Source: Planctomycetaceae bacterium (GTDB taxonomy: Bacteria; Planctomycetota; Phycisphaerae; Phycisphaerales; SM1A02). From it: a stretch of 37,551 nucleotides of DNA. Positions 18,301-26,501 of this stretch are shown here, piece after piece (within the stretch, counting starts at the first letter, position 1; each line of letters starts with the position of its first letter). Location of the stretch: the NCBI GenBank assembly GCA_021297815.1, contig JAJTGK010000038.1, forward strand, positions 1 through 37,551. The letters run 5' to 3'. The translations under genes and the position numbers were made by a program. The notes under the pieces are model-generated. The model saw only the letters and a program-made list of their open reading frames with translations. It was not told the DNA's origin and made no database searches.

Positions 18301-19407
18301 CAGTGCGAGATCCGCGCCGTCGACTTCCGCGACGACCTGCTGGCGCCGCACCTCTCGATGCGGTTCTCCGTGGTCGATGCGGACGGGAAGGAGCTCGGGA
18401 ACGGCCGCGACCTGGCGGCACTCGCGCAGCGCTTCGCCACCGTCGCCCGCGACCGCCTGCGCGCGAGCATCGACCCCACGACCGACCCCGTGGCGCGTCT
18501 CGAACGCGACCGCGTCGACGAGCTGCCCGACGCGCCGATCCCGCGTGAGGTCGTGTATTCCCGCGCGGGAATATCGCTTCGGGGTCATCCCGCGCTCGTC
18601 GTCGAGCGCGATGCGCCCGGCGAGCGGATCGCGCTGCGCGTCCTCGACCGCGCCGACCGCGCGGAGGCGGCGCACCGAGCGGCGGTGGCGTCGATCGTGG
18701 CGCGCGAGCAGCGCGAGGCGGTCGAGCACCACCTCGCCTACGACCCGCTGTGTGAGGAACTCGTCGCGCGCGCGGCCGACTGGGGCGTCGACGACGCGCT
18801 CGGCGCGGTGGCGCGGCTGGTCGCGATGCAGTCGGTCGCGGAGGCGGGCGACGCACCGCGCGACGCCGCATTCGCGGAGTCGGGCGACGCACCGCGCGAC
18901 GCCGCATCGCTGCTTGCGCTCGTGCGGCGCAGCGCGCCCACGCTGCACGACCGCGTCGCTGTTGTCGTGCGCACGCTGTCGGCGATCCTCGGCGAGGCGC
19001 TCGAGCTCGAGCGCAGGCTGCGCGGCACGCGTGATGGCGCAGGGCGTGCCGCGGTCGCGTCGCGGTTCCACACGATCCTTCGCCGCGGGTCGCTCGATCT
19101 CCTTGCGGCATGCGACCGTGATGAACTCGCGCACCGCCTGCGGCTGCTGCAGATGCTGCGCGAACGCACATCGCGGCTCGCCGAAGACCCCGCGCGCGAC
19201 CAGCGGCACGACGCGGAGTTGGCACCGCTGCGCGAGCAGGTCGCCGAAGCGCTCGCCGACCCGCGCTGCGGCGTCGCCCCGCGCCGCGCGATCGAGCGCA
19301 TGATGGACGAGATCGAGATCAGCCGCTTCGCGCCGCGACTTCCGCGGCAGTTTCCCGCAAGCGAGCGAAGGCTCGAGGCGATGCTCGAGGAATTGCGCGC
19401 TCGCTAG
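15388..19407 (+). CDS. hrpA: ATP-dependent RNA helicase HrpA
   Basis: This is a DEAH-box RNA helicase of the HrpA family, 1339 residues, close to the usual full length of about 1300. Walker A is [20 protein letters not shown] near residue 100. The DEAH box is [20 protein letters not shown] near residue 198, followed by ILTSATID. Motifs IV-VI include [36 protein letters not shown] and [19 protein letters not shown]. The helicase-associated domain and the long DUF3418-type C-terminal region ([40 protein letters not shown]) follow. In other bacteria HrpA resolves stalled ribosomes and processes mRNA. Start is GTG at 15388, without a clear Shine-Dalgarno site. A 36-base in-frame tandem duplication lies near residues 1151-1174. 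Confidence 0.96.
   Translation: [1339 protein letters not shown]
18838..18909 (+). repeat. In-frame 36-base tandem duplication inside hrpA
   Basis: Two adjacent 36-base units, 18838-18873 and 18874-18909, differ at only three positions. They encode [12 protein letters not shown] and [12 protein letters not shown]. The length is a multiple of three, so the frame is preserved. The unit is hydrophilic and probably forms a surface loop or linker. Confidence 0.9.
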
Positions 19408-19497
19408 CGCCCGAGTGCCGGCCAGCCAGGCCGTCTCCGATCGGACACCGAGCGCCGACACCGCGGGTCGGATGGACTTTCGCCTCGCCGTCGAACG

Positions 19498-22400
19498 CTA
19501 GATGATGTACGGCCTGAACTTCTCGAGAAGCCCAAGCTCCTCGGAGTGCAGCAGTCCGCGGTTCGTACCGAGCCGGCTCGCGGCGGGGGAGTCGATCAGC
19601 GAACTCGAATCGCTCGGGCTCAGCTGGAACAGCACCTTCCAGTCGAACTCGCGAATGGTGTTGCGGTCGAAGGTGCGCTGCAGCGACGCCAGCGTGTCGC
19701 AGGTCACGACCGTGTGCACGCCCGTCGCGGGGCCTTCACGCAGGATGCCGACGAGCAGCTTGTCGGTCGAGGGCGGCCCGTCGCTTCCGCCGAACGAGAA
19801 GTCGTCCTCGTTGCGGCGCAGCGCGCGGTAGCGCTGGAGCTGGTGGATCACGAGGAACCGTCGCGCGCGTCCCGCGGCATCGCCGCGCTCGTTCACATCG
19901 GCCGCGACCTCGGCGATGCGCGACTCGACATCGCGGAACGCCGTGAACGACGCCTTGATGCTGCGCTCGGTCACCGCGCGCTCGAGCATGCCGTACTCGG
20001 GTGCGTCGGCGGGCGTGCCGTCGAGCACATCGATCGTCGCATCGGGCGCCTCGGCCGCGATCGACAGGATCGCCGCGAGCGCGCTCGACACCGACTGGTC
20101 GTCGCGCGAGCTGATGATCGCCACATTCGCGCCCGCCGCCTTCGCAAGCCGCGCGCAGGTCGGGTCCTTGATCGCGACGGCTTCGCCGAACCAGAGCCGC
20201 ACATTGCCGCGCGGATCGGGCTTCGCGCCGCCCTTCGACGCTGGATGCAGCTTCATCGCCGCGCGCGCGTCTCCCTCGAACACGATCCGCGGCAGCGCGT
20301 CGTATGCGCCCTTCGCCTTGCTCTCGACGCCCGACAGCCAGCCGTCGCGCTTCTCGTCGGGAAGGAACGCCACCTGGAACGGGCTGTTGCCCTCGGTGCG
20401 GCCGCCCGCGTCGTTGTAGATCGCCTCGCCAGGCCGCGACAGAAGGCGCGCCGCAAGGTTCTCGTCGGAGAGGATCAGCTGCGAGTCGGTCTCGCTGCAC
20501 TGGAGCGCGATGCGCACGCCCATCTGGCCCATGGTGCTGCGCGCGAGCGAATAGGCGCCGCCGAGCGTCTGCGAGCCGAGCAGCGCATGCATGCCGAACG
20601 CACGGCCCTGGCGCACAAGTCGGTCGAGCAGCATCGAAGCGCCCTGCGCGACCTTGTCGTCGTCGAGGAAGAACTCCTGGAACTCGTCGATGACGAGCAG
20701 GATGCGCGGCATGCGCACCGTGGGGCGCTCCCTGCGGAAGCTCGCGATGTCCTGCACGCCCGCCTCGCGGAAGAGCTCGCCGCGCCGCGACAGCTCGCCG
20801 TCGAGGCCCTCGAGCACCGACAGGCCGAACTCGCGGTCGGACTCGATCGCGACCGCGCGCGCGTGCGGCAGCGCATGCTCGGCGTAGGTCTTGAACTCGA
20901 CGCCCTTCTTGAAGTCGACGAGCCAGAGCTCGACCTCGTCGGGCGAATACCAGGTCGCAAGGCCCGTGATGATCGCGTGGAGCAGCGTCGACTTTCCCGA
21001 GCCCGTCTTGCCCGCGATGAGCGCGTGCTGGCTCGTGCCTTCGCCAAGCAGGAACTGCTGCAGCCGCGTGGCGCCCGCGCGTCCGATCGGCACCTTCAGG
21101 TTGCGCGCGCTCGAGAGCGACCACATCGCGTCGCCCTTCGGCGCGATCACATCGAACGGCACCTCGACGCGGGCGGCGCTCTTCGCCTCGCGGCCGATGC
21201 GCGCGAGGAGCGGAATCAGCGCGTCGTCGGAGAGCGGCATGTCGAGCGCGAGCGGCAGGTCGGCGAACGGGCCCGCGGCGAAGCGGAAGCCCTGGGGCCC
21301 CGCGCGCACGATCTGGCAGCTCTCGGCGATGGCGTCGGCGCCGAGCCCGTCGGGCAGCGCCGCCTTCTGGTCTCGCAGCAGGATCACATGCACGCCGCAG
21401 CGCTGGCCCGCGCGCAGGATCGAGTTCATGCGCACGGCGGCCTGGTCGCTGAAGTTCGCGGGGAAATCGGCGCACACCAGGAAGCGGTAGGGCTCTGCGA
21501 TCTCGCCCGCGGCCTCGTTGTACGCGTCGATGTCGTTGAACTCGTTGCGCAGGTACTTCTGGATCACCGTCTCCATGTGCTCGGAGAGGTCGGTCAGCTT
21601 CTGCTCGATCGCGCGCGGCTCGGTCCAGATGCGCTCGCCCACGAGCTGCTCGAACTCGTCTCCAAGTCGCATGAACGCCGCGAAGTTCTCGCCAAGCCCC
21701 ACGGGATCGACGAAGGTGAGGCGCACCTTCGACGGCGGAATCGAGGTGAGGAGCCGCGCGACCAGCGCCTGCACCGCGCCGATCGCCGCGGCGCGGGTCT
21801 CGGGCGTGGTCTCGATGACGAGGTTTCCGCGCGAGGGGAATCCGAGCGCCGCGGGAAGGTCGATCCGCGCAGGCATCTCGACATGGTGCTCGCCGTCGGC
21901 AGGAAGGCCGCCCGGAAGCGCCGCGGGCGCCAGCTCGAGCGCGCCGAAGCGGAACCACGGGGCGCGCTCGCGCATCGGTTCGGGCGCATGTCCGCCCCAC
22001 GCTGGCTGGAACCGGCGGTTCACCCGTTCGGCCGCGCAGAGCAGCTCGCGGCACTCGGTCGCGGTCGCGATCCACATCGCGCGCGTGTCGGCGAGGCGAT
22101 CGCGCTCCTCGCGGTCGAGCGACGCGCGCTCTTCCGCGGCGCGCGCCATCTCGGCCTTCTCGCCCTCGACCGCCTCGGACTCGAGCGCCGCGATCGTGCG
22201 CGTGCGCTCGGCATCGGCGCGGCTGCGGGTCGTCCTGCGCTCCGACTCGATCGCGGCCCGCTCGGCGGCCGTGGCTTCGGCCAGCCGCTTCCCGCGCCGC
22301 TCGAACGCGAGCGGAATGTCGGCGATCGGCTCGTCGAGCGCGCCATGCGCCTTCTCTTCCTCGCGGCGCTCGATCTCGCGCAGCTTCGCGACACGCGCGC

Positions 22401-23349
22401 GCGACGCCTCCTCGGCTTCGTGCAGCGCGACGCTGCGCGCGGCATCGATCGACGCAAGGTCGATCTGGAAGGGCAGCCACACGCGCCGCATCGCCTTCAC
22501 CGAGACGATGCGAAGCGCGATCACGATGATCAGCATCACGCCGAGCGCGCCACCCGCCGAGTACGACGCGATGCGCGGCCAGCGCTCGGCGTCGAACATG
22601 GTCACCGCCGCGCCGATCACGCCTGCGCCCGCGACGACGGCCACGAGCAGGATGAACGGCGTCGCGCCCGCAAGCAGCCGCGCCGCGCGCGTCGCGAGGA
22701 TGGCCTCGAGGTGCTGCTCCGCGCTGCGCAGGCTCTCGTCGATCATCGCGCGCGCGCCCGACGGCGGGGGTGGCGGCGGCGGCGCGATCTCGGGCGGGGC
22801 CTTCAGCCGGCAGCGGCGCAGGTACGCGCGGGCCTGGCTGTCGAGGTCGCGCGCCTTGCGCGACGCGGCGGCGAGCTCGTCGCCGAGCGTCTTCAGGCGC
22901 TGGAGTTCGGCCTCCTCGCCCGCCTCGCGCATCGCCTCGGCCATGAGGAGCTTCTCCTCAAGTTCGCGGGTCAGGCGGGCCTGGTCGGAATCGCGACGCT
23001 GCTCGATCTCGAGTTCGCGCGCGGCGTTGCGTTCGTCGAGCCGCTGGACTTTCGAAGCCGCGAGGTCCTCGGCAGCGTTGACCGCCGCCCGGTGCGCGGA
23101 CTCCGCGGCGGCGATGCCGTCGGTCCGCCGCTGGCGAATCGTGCCGATCGCGCGCTCGTGGTCGACGCGCGCCTTCTCGCGGCGCGCCTTCATCTCCTTC
23201 GAGCACGATTCGAGCATGGACGATCGGTCGACGATCGCCTGGCGAAGCCTGCCGACGGTCCGCTCGATGCCGAGCGCGCCATCGCCCTCGCCTGCACGGC
23301 GGATCGGTTCGATGGAAACGGCGTCGACCTCAGGCAGCGGAGCAGACAT
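19498..23349 (-). CDS. Membrane-anchored FtsK/EssC-like ATPase with coiled coils and three ATPase-like modules
   Basis: The 1283-residue protein begins with a charged coiled coil (residues about 25-190) and a poly-Pro linker (APPPPPPPSG). Two membrane helices near residues 225-290 (FILLVAVVAGAGVIGAAVTM; ALGVMLIIVIALRIVSV) precede a second coiled coil to about 440. Three FtsK/SpoIIIE-like modules follow. The first (about 490-700) lacks a Walker A (NLVIETTPETRAAA). The second is intact: ALIAGKTGSGKSTLLHAIIT near 776, RILLVIDEFQEFFLDDD near 883, then RLVRQGRAFGMHALLGSQTL. The third (about 1050-1283) is degenerate (IISSRDDQSVSSAL; RRFLVIHQLQRYRALR). This architecture resembles type VII secretion EssC/EccC, but no WXG100 or FHA domain is visible. 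The ATG at 23349 is preferred over the GTG at 23367. The gene follows topA by 54 bases. Confidence 0.85.
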   Translation of the reverse strand: MSAPLPEVDAVSIEPIRRAGEGDGALGIERTVGRLRQAIVDRSSMLESCSKEMKARREKARVDHERAIGTIRQRRTDGIAAAESAHRAAVNAAEDLAASKVQRLDERNAARELEIEQRRDSDQARLTRELEEKLLMAEAMREAGEEAELQRLKTLGDELAAASRKARDLDSQARAYLRRCRLKAPPEIAPPPPPPPSGARAMIDESLRSAEQHLEAILATRAARLLAGATPFILLVAVVAGAGVIGAAVTMFDAERWPRIASYSAGGALGVMLIIVIALRIVSVKAMRRVWLPFQIDLASIDAARSVALHEAEEASRARVAKLREIERREEEKAHGALDEPIADIPLAFERRGKRLAEATAAERAAIESERRTTRSRADAERTRTIAALESEAVEGEKAEMARAAEERASLDREERDRLADTRAMWIATATECRELLCAAERVNRRFQPAWGGHAPEPMRERAPWFRFGALELAPAALPGGLPADGEHHVEMPARIDLPAALGFPSRGNLVIETTPETRAAAIGAVQALVARLLTSIPPSKVRLTFVDPVGLGENFAAFMRLGDEFEQLVGERIWTEPRAIEQKLTDLSEHMETVIQKYLRNEFNDIDAYNEAAGEIAEPYRFLVCADFPANFSDQAAVRMNSILRAGQRCGVHVILLRDQKAALPDGLGADAIAESCQIVRAGPQGFRFAAGPFADLPLALDMPLSDDALIPLLARIGREAKSAARVEVPFDVIAPKGDAMWSLSSARNLKVPIGRAGATRLQQFLLGEGTSQHALIAGKTGSGKSTLLHAIITGLATWYSPDEVELWLVDFKKGVEFKTYAEHALPHARAVAIESDREFGLSVLEGLDGELSRRGELFREAGVQDIASFRRERPTVRMPRILLVIDEFQEFFLDDDKVAQGASMLLDRLVRQGRAFGMHALLGSQTLGGAYSLARSTMGQMGVRIALQCSETDSQLILSDENLAARLLSRPGEAIYNDAGGRTEGNSPFQVAFLPDEKRDGWLSGVESKAKGAYDALPRIVFEGDARAAMKLHPASKGGAKPDPRGNVRLWFGEAVAIKDPTCARLAKAAGANVAIISSRDDQSVSSALAAILSIAAEAPDATIDVLDGTPADAPEYGMLERAVTERSIKASFTAFRDVESRIAEVAADVNERGDAAGRARRFLVIHQLQRYRALRRNEDDFSFGGSDGPPSTDKLLVGILREGPATGVHTVVTCDTLASLQRTFDRNTIREFDWKVLFQLSPSDSSSLIDSPAASRLGTNRGLLHSEELGLLEKFRPYII

Positions 23350-23357
23350 GGCCGAAC

Positions 23358-23363
23358 AGCGTA
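23358..23363 (-). promoter_or_regulatory. Possible -10 element TACGCT for the FtsK/EssC-like gene
   Basis: On the minus strand TACGCT ends eight bases before the ATG at 23349, close to leaderless spacing. It overlaps the upstream GTG of the longer reading frame, which argues for the shorter start. It would let the gene be read separately from topA. Confidence 0.38.
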
Positions 23364-23403
23364 ACACGGTTGCCCGCGCCGCAGGACGCGCCGCGGGTCG
23401 GCA

Positions 23404-26244
23404 TCACGACGCCTTGCGCTTCGGCTTCTTCTCGCCGACATGCAGCGCCGCGACGAACGGCTCCGCGATCGCCTCCGCAGATCGGTACGGGCTGATCTCG
23501 GTGGTCGGATCCTGCGGCTTTCCGCTCGCGTCGGGGTGCACGGGCAGCGTGACCACGCTCTCGGGCAGAATGAGTTCGGTCACGGGAAGACCCGCCTCGA
23601 CCTCGCGCCCATCGCGCCTGCGCAGCGTGGCGGGGCGGTTGGCGGACTCGTGCCGCTCGAGCGCCGCGAGCAGCGCCTTCTGCTTCTCGGGCGAGAGCGC
23701 CTTCCAGTCCGCGCGCCCGCGGCACTTGGGGAACCCGCTGCAACCGAGCCACGGCCCGCGCTTCCCGTTGCGCACATTGCACGGCTTGCCGCACTTCGTG
23801 CACACGACCTCGGGGTCCTGCAGCGCGGGCGCCGAAGGCAGCACGATGCGGTCCTTCTTGTCGAGCCGCACCACATACTTCACCGCGGGGTAGCTCACGC
23901 TCGTGATGTACTTGCCGAACTTGCCGCTGCGCAGCACCATCGCCGAGCCGTCGATGGGGCACACGAGGTCGAGCGCCACATCGGAGACGGGCTCGCCCTC
24001 CTCGTTGAGCCGCGACGCGAAGTCGCAGTCGGGGTAGCCCGAGCACGACAGGAACCAGCGCCCGCCGCCCACGCGCTCCTTCGTGCGCTTGCCGCACTTC
24101 GGGCAGGCGTAGCGCGACCAGCGGTAGAGCGGCACCTCGCGCATCCGCGCGAACGATTCCTCGGCCTTCGCGCCCTCGAGCTGCGCCTTGACCTCGCGGA
24201 GGATCTCCTTCCAGTCCTCCTCGTTCGCCTCGACCTTGTCGAGGCGCGCCTCCATGCGGCGCGTGTACTCGTAGTCGAAGAGCAGCGGGAACCCGCCCAC
24301 AAGCAGCGACACCACCGCCTCGCCGAGCGCGGTCGCGAAGAAGCGCCGCGACTTCTGCTCGACATAGCCGCGCGACTCGATCGTGTTCACGATCGACGCG
24401 TAGGTGCTCGGGCGGCCGATGCCGCGCGCCTCGAGCTCCTTCACGAGCGACGCCTCCGAGTACCGCGGCGGCGGCGAGCTGAACTTCTGCAGCGCGTCGA
24501 TCGACACGCCCGCGAGCTCGTCCTTCACCGCAAGCTTCGGGAAGGTGGCCTCGACCTCGTCGTCGCCCGTCGAGATGTCGTCGACGAGCTTCAGGTAGCC
24601 GTCGAACACCACGACGCTGCCCGACGCGCGCACCATCGCGCCCGTCGTGCGGTCGCTGCGCTCGAGCGTGACCACGGTCTGGTCGTACTCCTTCGGCGCC
24701 ATCTGGCAGCCGACGAAGCGGCGCCACACGAGCTCGTACAGCGCGAACTGCTCGGCGGTCAGCGCCCCGCGCACGCGGTCGGGCGTGCGGAACGGGTCGG
24801 TCGGCCGGATCGCCTCGTGCGCCTCCTGCGCGTTGGCCGCAGGCGCGTAGAAGTTCGGCTTCTCGGGCAGGTAGCGGTCGCCGTACTCGCGCTTGATCAG
24901 GTCGCGCGCCGAATGCAGCGCCTCGCCCGCGATGTGCGTCGAGTCGGTGCGCATGTAGGTGATCAGACCCACGCGGTCGCCGCCGAGGTCGATGCCTTCG
25001 TAGAGCTGCTGCGCGATGCGCATCGTGCGGTCGGTCGAGAAGCCGAGCTCGCCCGACGCGGCCATCTGCATGGTGCTCGTCTTGAAGGGCGGAGGCGGGC
25101 GGCGCGTCTTGCGCGTGGTCTCGACGCCCGTCACGCGGTAGGCGACCTTCGCGCCGATCGTGCCCGCGACCGAGCGCACGAAGCGCGCGGCGCCCTTCGC
25201 CTTCGCGTCCTCGCGCAGCGAGATCTTCACGCCCTCGAGGCCCGCCGCCTCGACCGCGGCCTTCACCTCGGCCGAAAGGTCGCGCGGCGTCACCGCGTCG
25301 GCGTCGGCGCGCAGGTCGAACTCGGCGCCGCCAAGCGCGACGAGCCGCGCCTCGAGCACGCCTTGCTTCGAGAGGAAGGCCAGGCGCTCCTTCTGCGCGG
25401 GCGCGCGTCCGCGGTCGTCGCGGCGCGCGAGGAACTCCGCGATCGCCTTCGCGACCGCCTCGCGGCGCGCAGCGTCAGGCGTGAGCCGCACGAGCACCTC
25501 CCACGACTCTTCGGGCACGAACTCGCGGATCTCCTGCTCGCGCTCGACGACGAGGCGCGCGGCCACCGTCTGCACGCGGCCCGCGCTCAGGCCGCCCTGG
25601 CGCATCATGCGCCAAAGGACGGGCGAGATGCCGTAGCCCACGATGCGGTCGAGGATGCGCCGCGAGTTCTGCGCGTTGACGCGCGACATGTTGATCGCGC
25701 GCGGATGCTCGAACGCCTCGCGGATCGCGCTCTTCGTGATCGCGTTGAACACGACGCGCTTCGCCTTCGCGGGGTCGACCTCGAGCACCTCGGCGATGTG
25801 CCACGAGATCGCCTCTCCCTCGCGGTCAAGGTCGGTGGCGAACCACACATCGGTCGCGGCCTTCTTCAGCTTGCGCAGCTGCGCCACGGTGTCGCGGCGG
25901 TCGGGCGTGACCACATAGGTCGTGGCGAACGACTCGAGGTCGACGCCTGGGATGTCCATCTTCTTCGGCTCGCGCGGTGCGGCCTCGCCCTTCTTCGCGC
26001 GGACGGGCTTCTTCTTCGGCGCATCGGGGTCGACCTTCTTCTCGGCACGCTCGGGCAGGTCGCGAATGTGGCCCTTGCTCGCCTCGACATGGAACTCGCC
26101 GAGCTCCTTCAGGTACTTCTCGATGGTCTTCGCCTTCGCGGGGCTCTCCACGATGACCAGCGCGCCGCCCTGGGGAACATCGCCGCTCGAAGCGCGGGAC
26201 TTCGTGGCGGTGCCTGCCGTTCGCGTGGTCTTCTTCGCTGCCAT
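23404..26244 (-). CDS. topA: DNA topoisomerase I (type IA)
   Basis: This 946-residue enzyme relaxes negative supercoils by a tyrosine-linked single-strand break. The Toprim domain contains ALVIVESPAKAKTIEKYLKE and the metal site WFATDLDREGEAISWHIAEV near residue 138. The active-site Tyr is in RVGLITYMRTDSTHIAGEAL near residue 428. RILDRIVGYGISPVLWRMM and GLSAGRVQTVAARLVVERE are also canonical. The C-terminus has zinc ribbons: an intact one (YACPKCGKRTK with CSGYPDC), a degenerate one that has lost most cysteines (LVCPIDGSAMVLRSGKFGKY), and another intact one (VCTKCGKPC with CSGFPKC). A Lys/Pro-rich insertion of about 30 residues follows SKGHIRDLP. It is the central gene of a minus-strand run pgk-miaA-topA-ftsK-like. 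Confidence 0.97.
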   Translation of the reverse strand: MAAKKTTRTAGTATKSRASSGDVPQGGALVIVESPAKAKTIEKYLKELGEFHVEASKGHIRDLPERAEKKVDPDAPKKKPVRAKKGEAAPREPKKMDIPGVDLESFATTYVVTPDRRDTVAQLRKLKKAATDVWFATDLDREGEAISWHIAEVLEVDPAKAKRVVFNAITKSAIREAFEHPRAINMSRVNAQNSRRILDRIVGYGISPVLWRMMRQGGLSAGRVQTVAARLVVEREQEIREFVPEESWEVLVRLTPDAARREAVAKAIAEFLARRDDRGRAPAQKERLAFLSKQGVLEARLVALGGAEFDLRADADAVTPRDLSAEVKAAVEAAGLEGVKISLREDAKAKGAARFVRSVAGTIGAKVAYRVTGVETTRKTRRPPPPFKTSTMQMAASGELGFSTDRTMRIAQQLYEGIDLGGDRVGLITYMRTDSTHIAGEALHSARDLIKREYGDRYLPEKPNFYAPAANAQEAHEAIRPTDPFRTPDRVRGALTAEQFALYELVWRRFVGCQMAPKEYDQTVVTLERSDRTTGAMVRASGSVVVFDGYLKLVDDISTGDDEVEATFPKLAVKDELAGVSIDALQKFSSPPPRYSEASLVKELEARGIGRPSTYASIVNTIESRGYVEQKSRRFFATALGEAVVSLLVGGFPLLFDYEYTRRMEARLDKVEANEEDWKEILREVKAQLEGAKAEESFARMREVPLYRWSRYACPKCGKRTKERVGGGRWFLSCSGYPDCDFASRLNEEGEPVSDVALDLVCPIDGSAMVLRSGKFGKYITSVSYPAVKYVVRLDKKDRIVLPSAPALQDPEVVCTKCGKPCNVRNGKRGPWLGCSGFPKCRGRADWKALSPEKQKALLAALERHESANRPATLRRRDGREVEAGLPVTELILPESVVTLPVHPDASGKPQDPTTEISPYRSAEAIAEPFVAALHVGEKKPKRKAS

Positions 26245-26365
26245 CGAGTCTGCCGAATCTCCGCCAAGGGCGGCCTGGGTACCGAGTGGGCCGCGGTGTT
26301 CGCGCGGCGTGTCCAGCCCGCCGGATGGATCGGTCGGAGTCCATCCCGAGGTTGAACGGGGGAGG

Positions 26366-26395
26366 GAAATAGCCGCGCGGCGGTGTCCGAGTCAA
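26366..26395 (-). promoter_or_regulatory. Possible topA promoter, TTGACT-18-TATTTC
   Basis: On the minus strand TTGACT (26395-26390, five of six consensus bases) is followed after 18 bases by TATTTC (26371-26366, three of six). The predicted transcript would have a leader of about 115 bases before the topA ATG. The -10 is weak. It is the best promoter-like pair in the 245 bases between miaA and topA. Confidence 0.33.
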
Positions 26396-26449
26396 GCGGG
26401 CGAAGGCCCCGACGACGGAAATGGCGCATGGAGCCGCGACGCCGCGCGA

Positions 26450-26501
26450 GCGCGCACGCGCACGCGTACACACACGCGTACACACGCGCTCACGCGCGCG
26501 C
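26450..26501. other. Alternating purine-pyrimidine (Z-DNA-prone) tract upstream of topA
   Basis: Bases 26450-26489 alternate purine and pyrimidine without a break for 40 bases, made of GC, CA and TA steps (GCGCACGCGCACGCGTACAC and onward). One break is followed by 11 more alternating bases to 26501. The tract overlaps the miaA stop codon at 26490-26492 and lies 55-106 bases upstream of the proposed topA -35. GC/CA alternation of this length is a classic Z-DNA former under negative supercoiling. The rest of 26245-26449 shows only the promoter candidate. Confidence 0.8.

Noticed and set aside
19408-19497. A terminator between the convergent hrpA and FtsK-like genes.
   Set aside because: Only a 10-base palindrome (TCCGATCGGA) and very short stems are visible; there is no stem-loop with a T tract.
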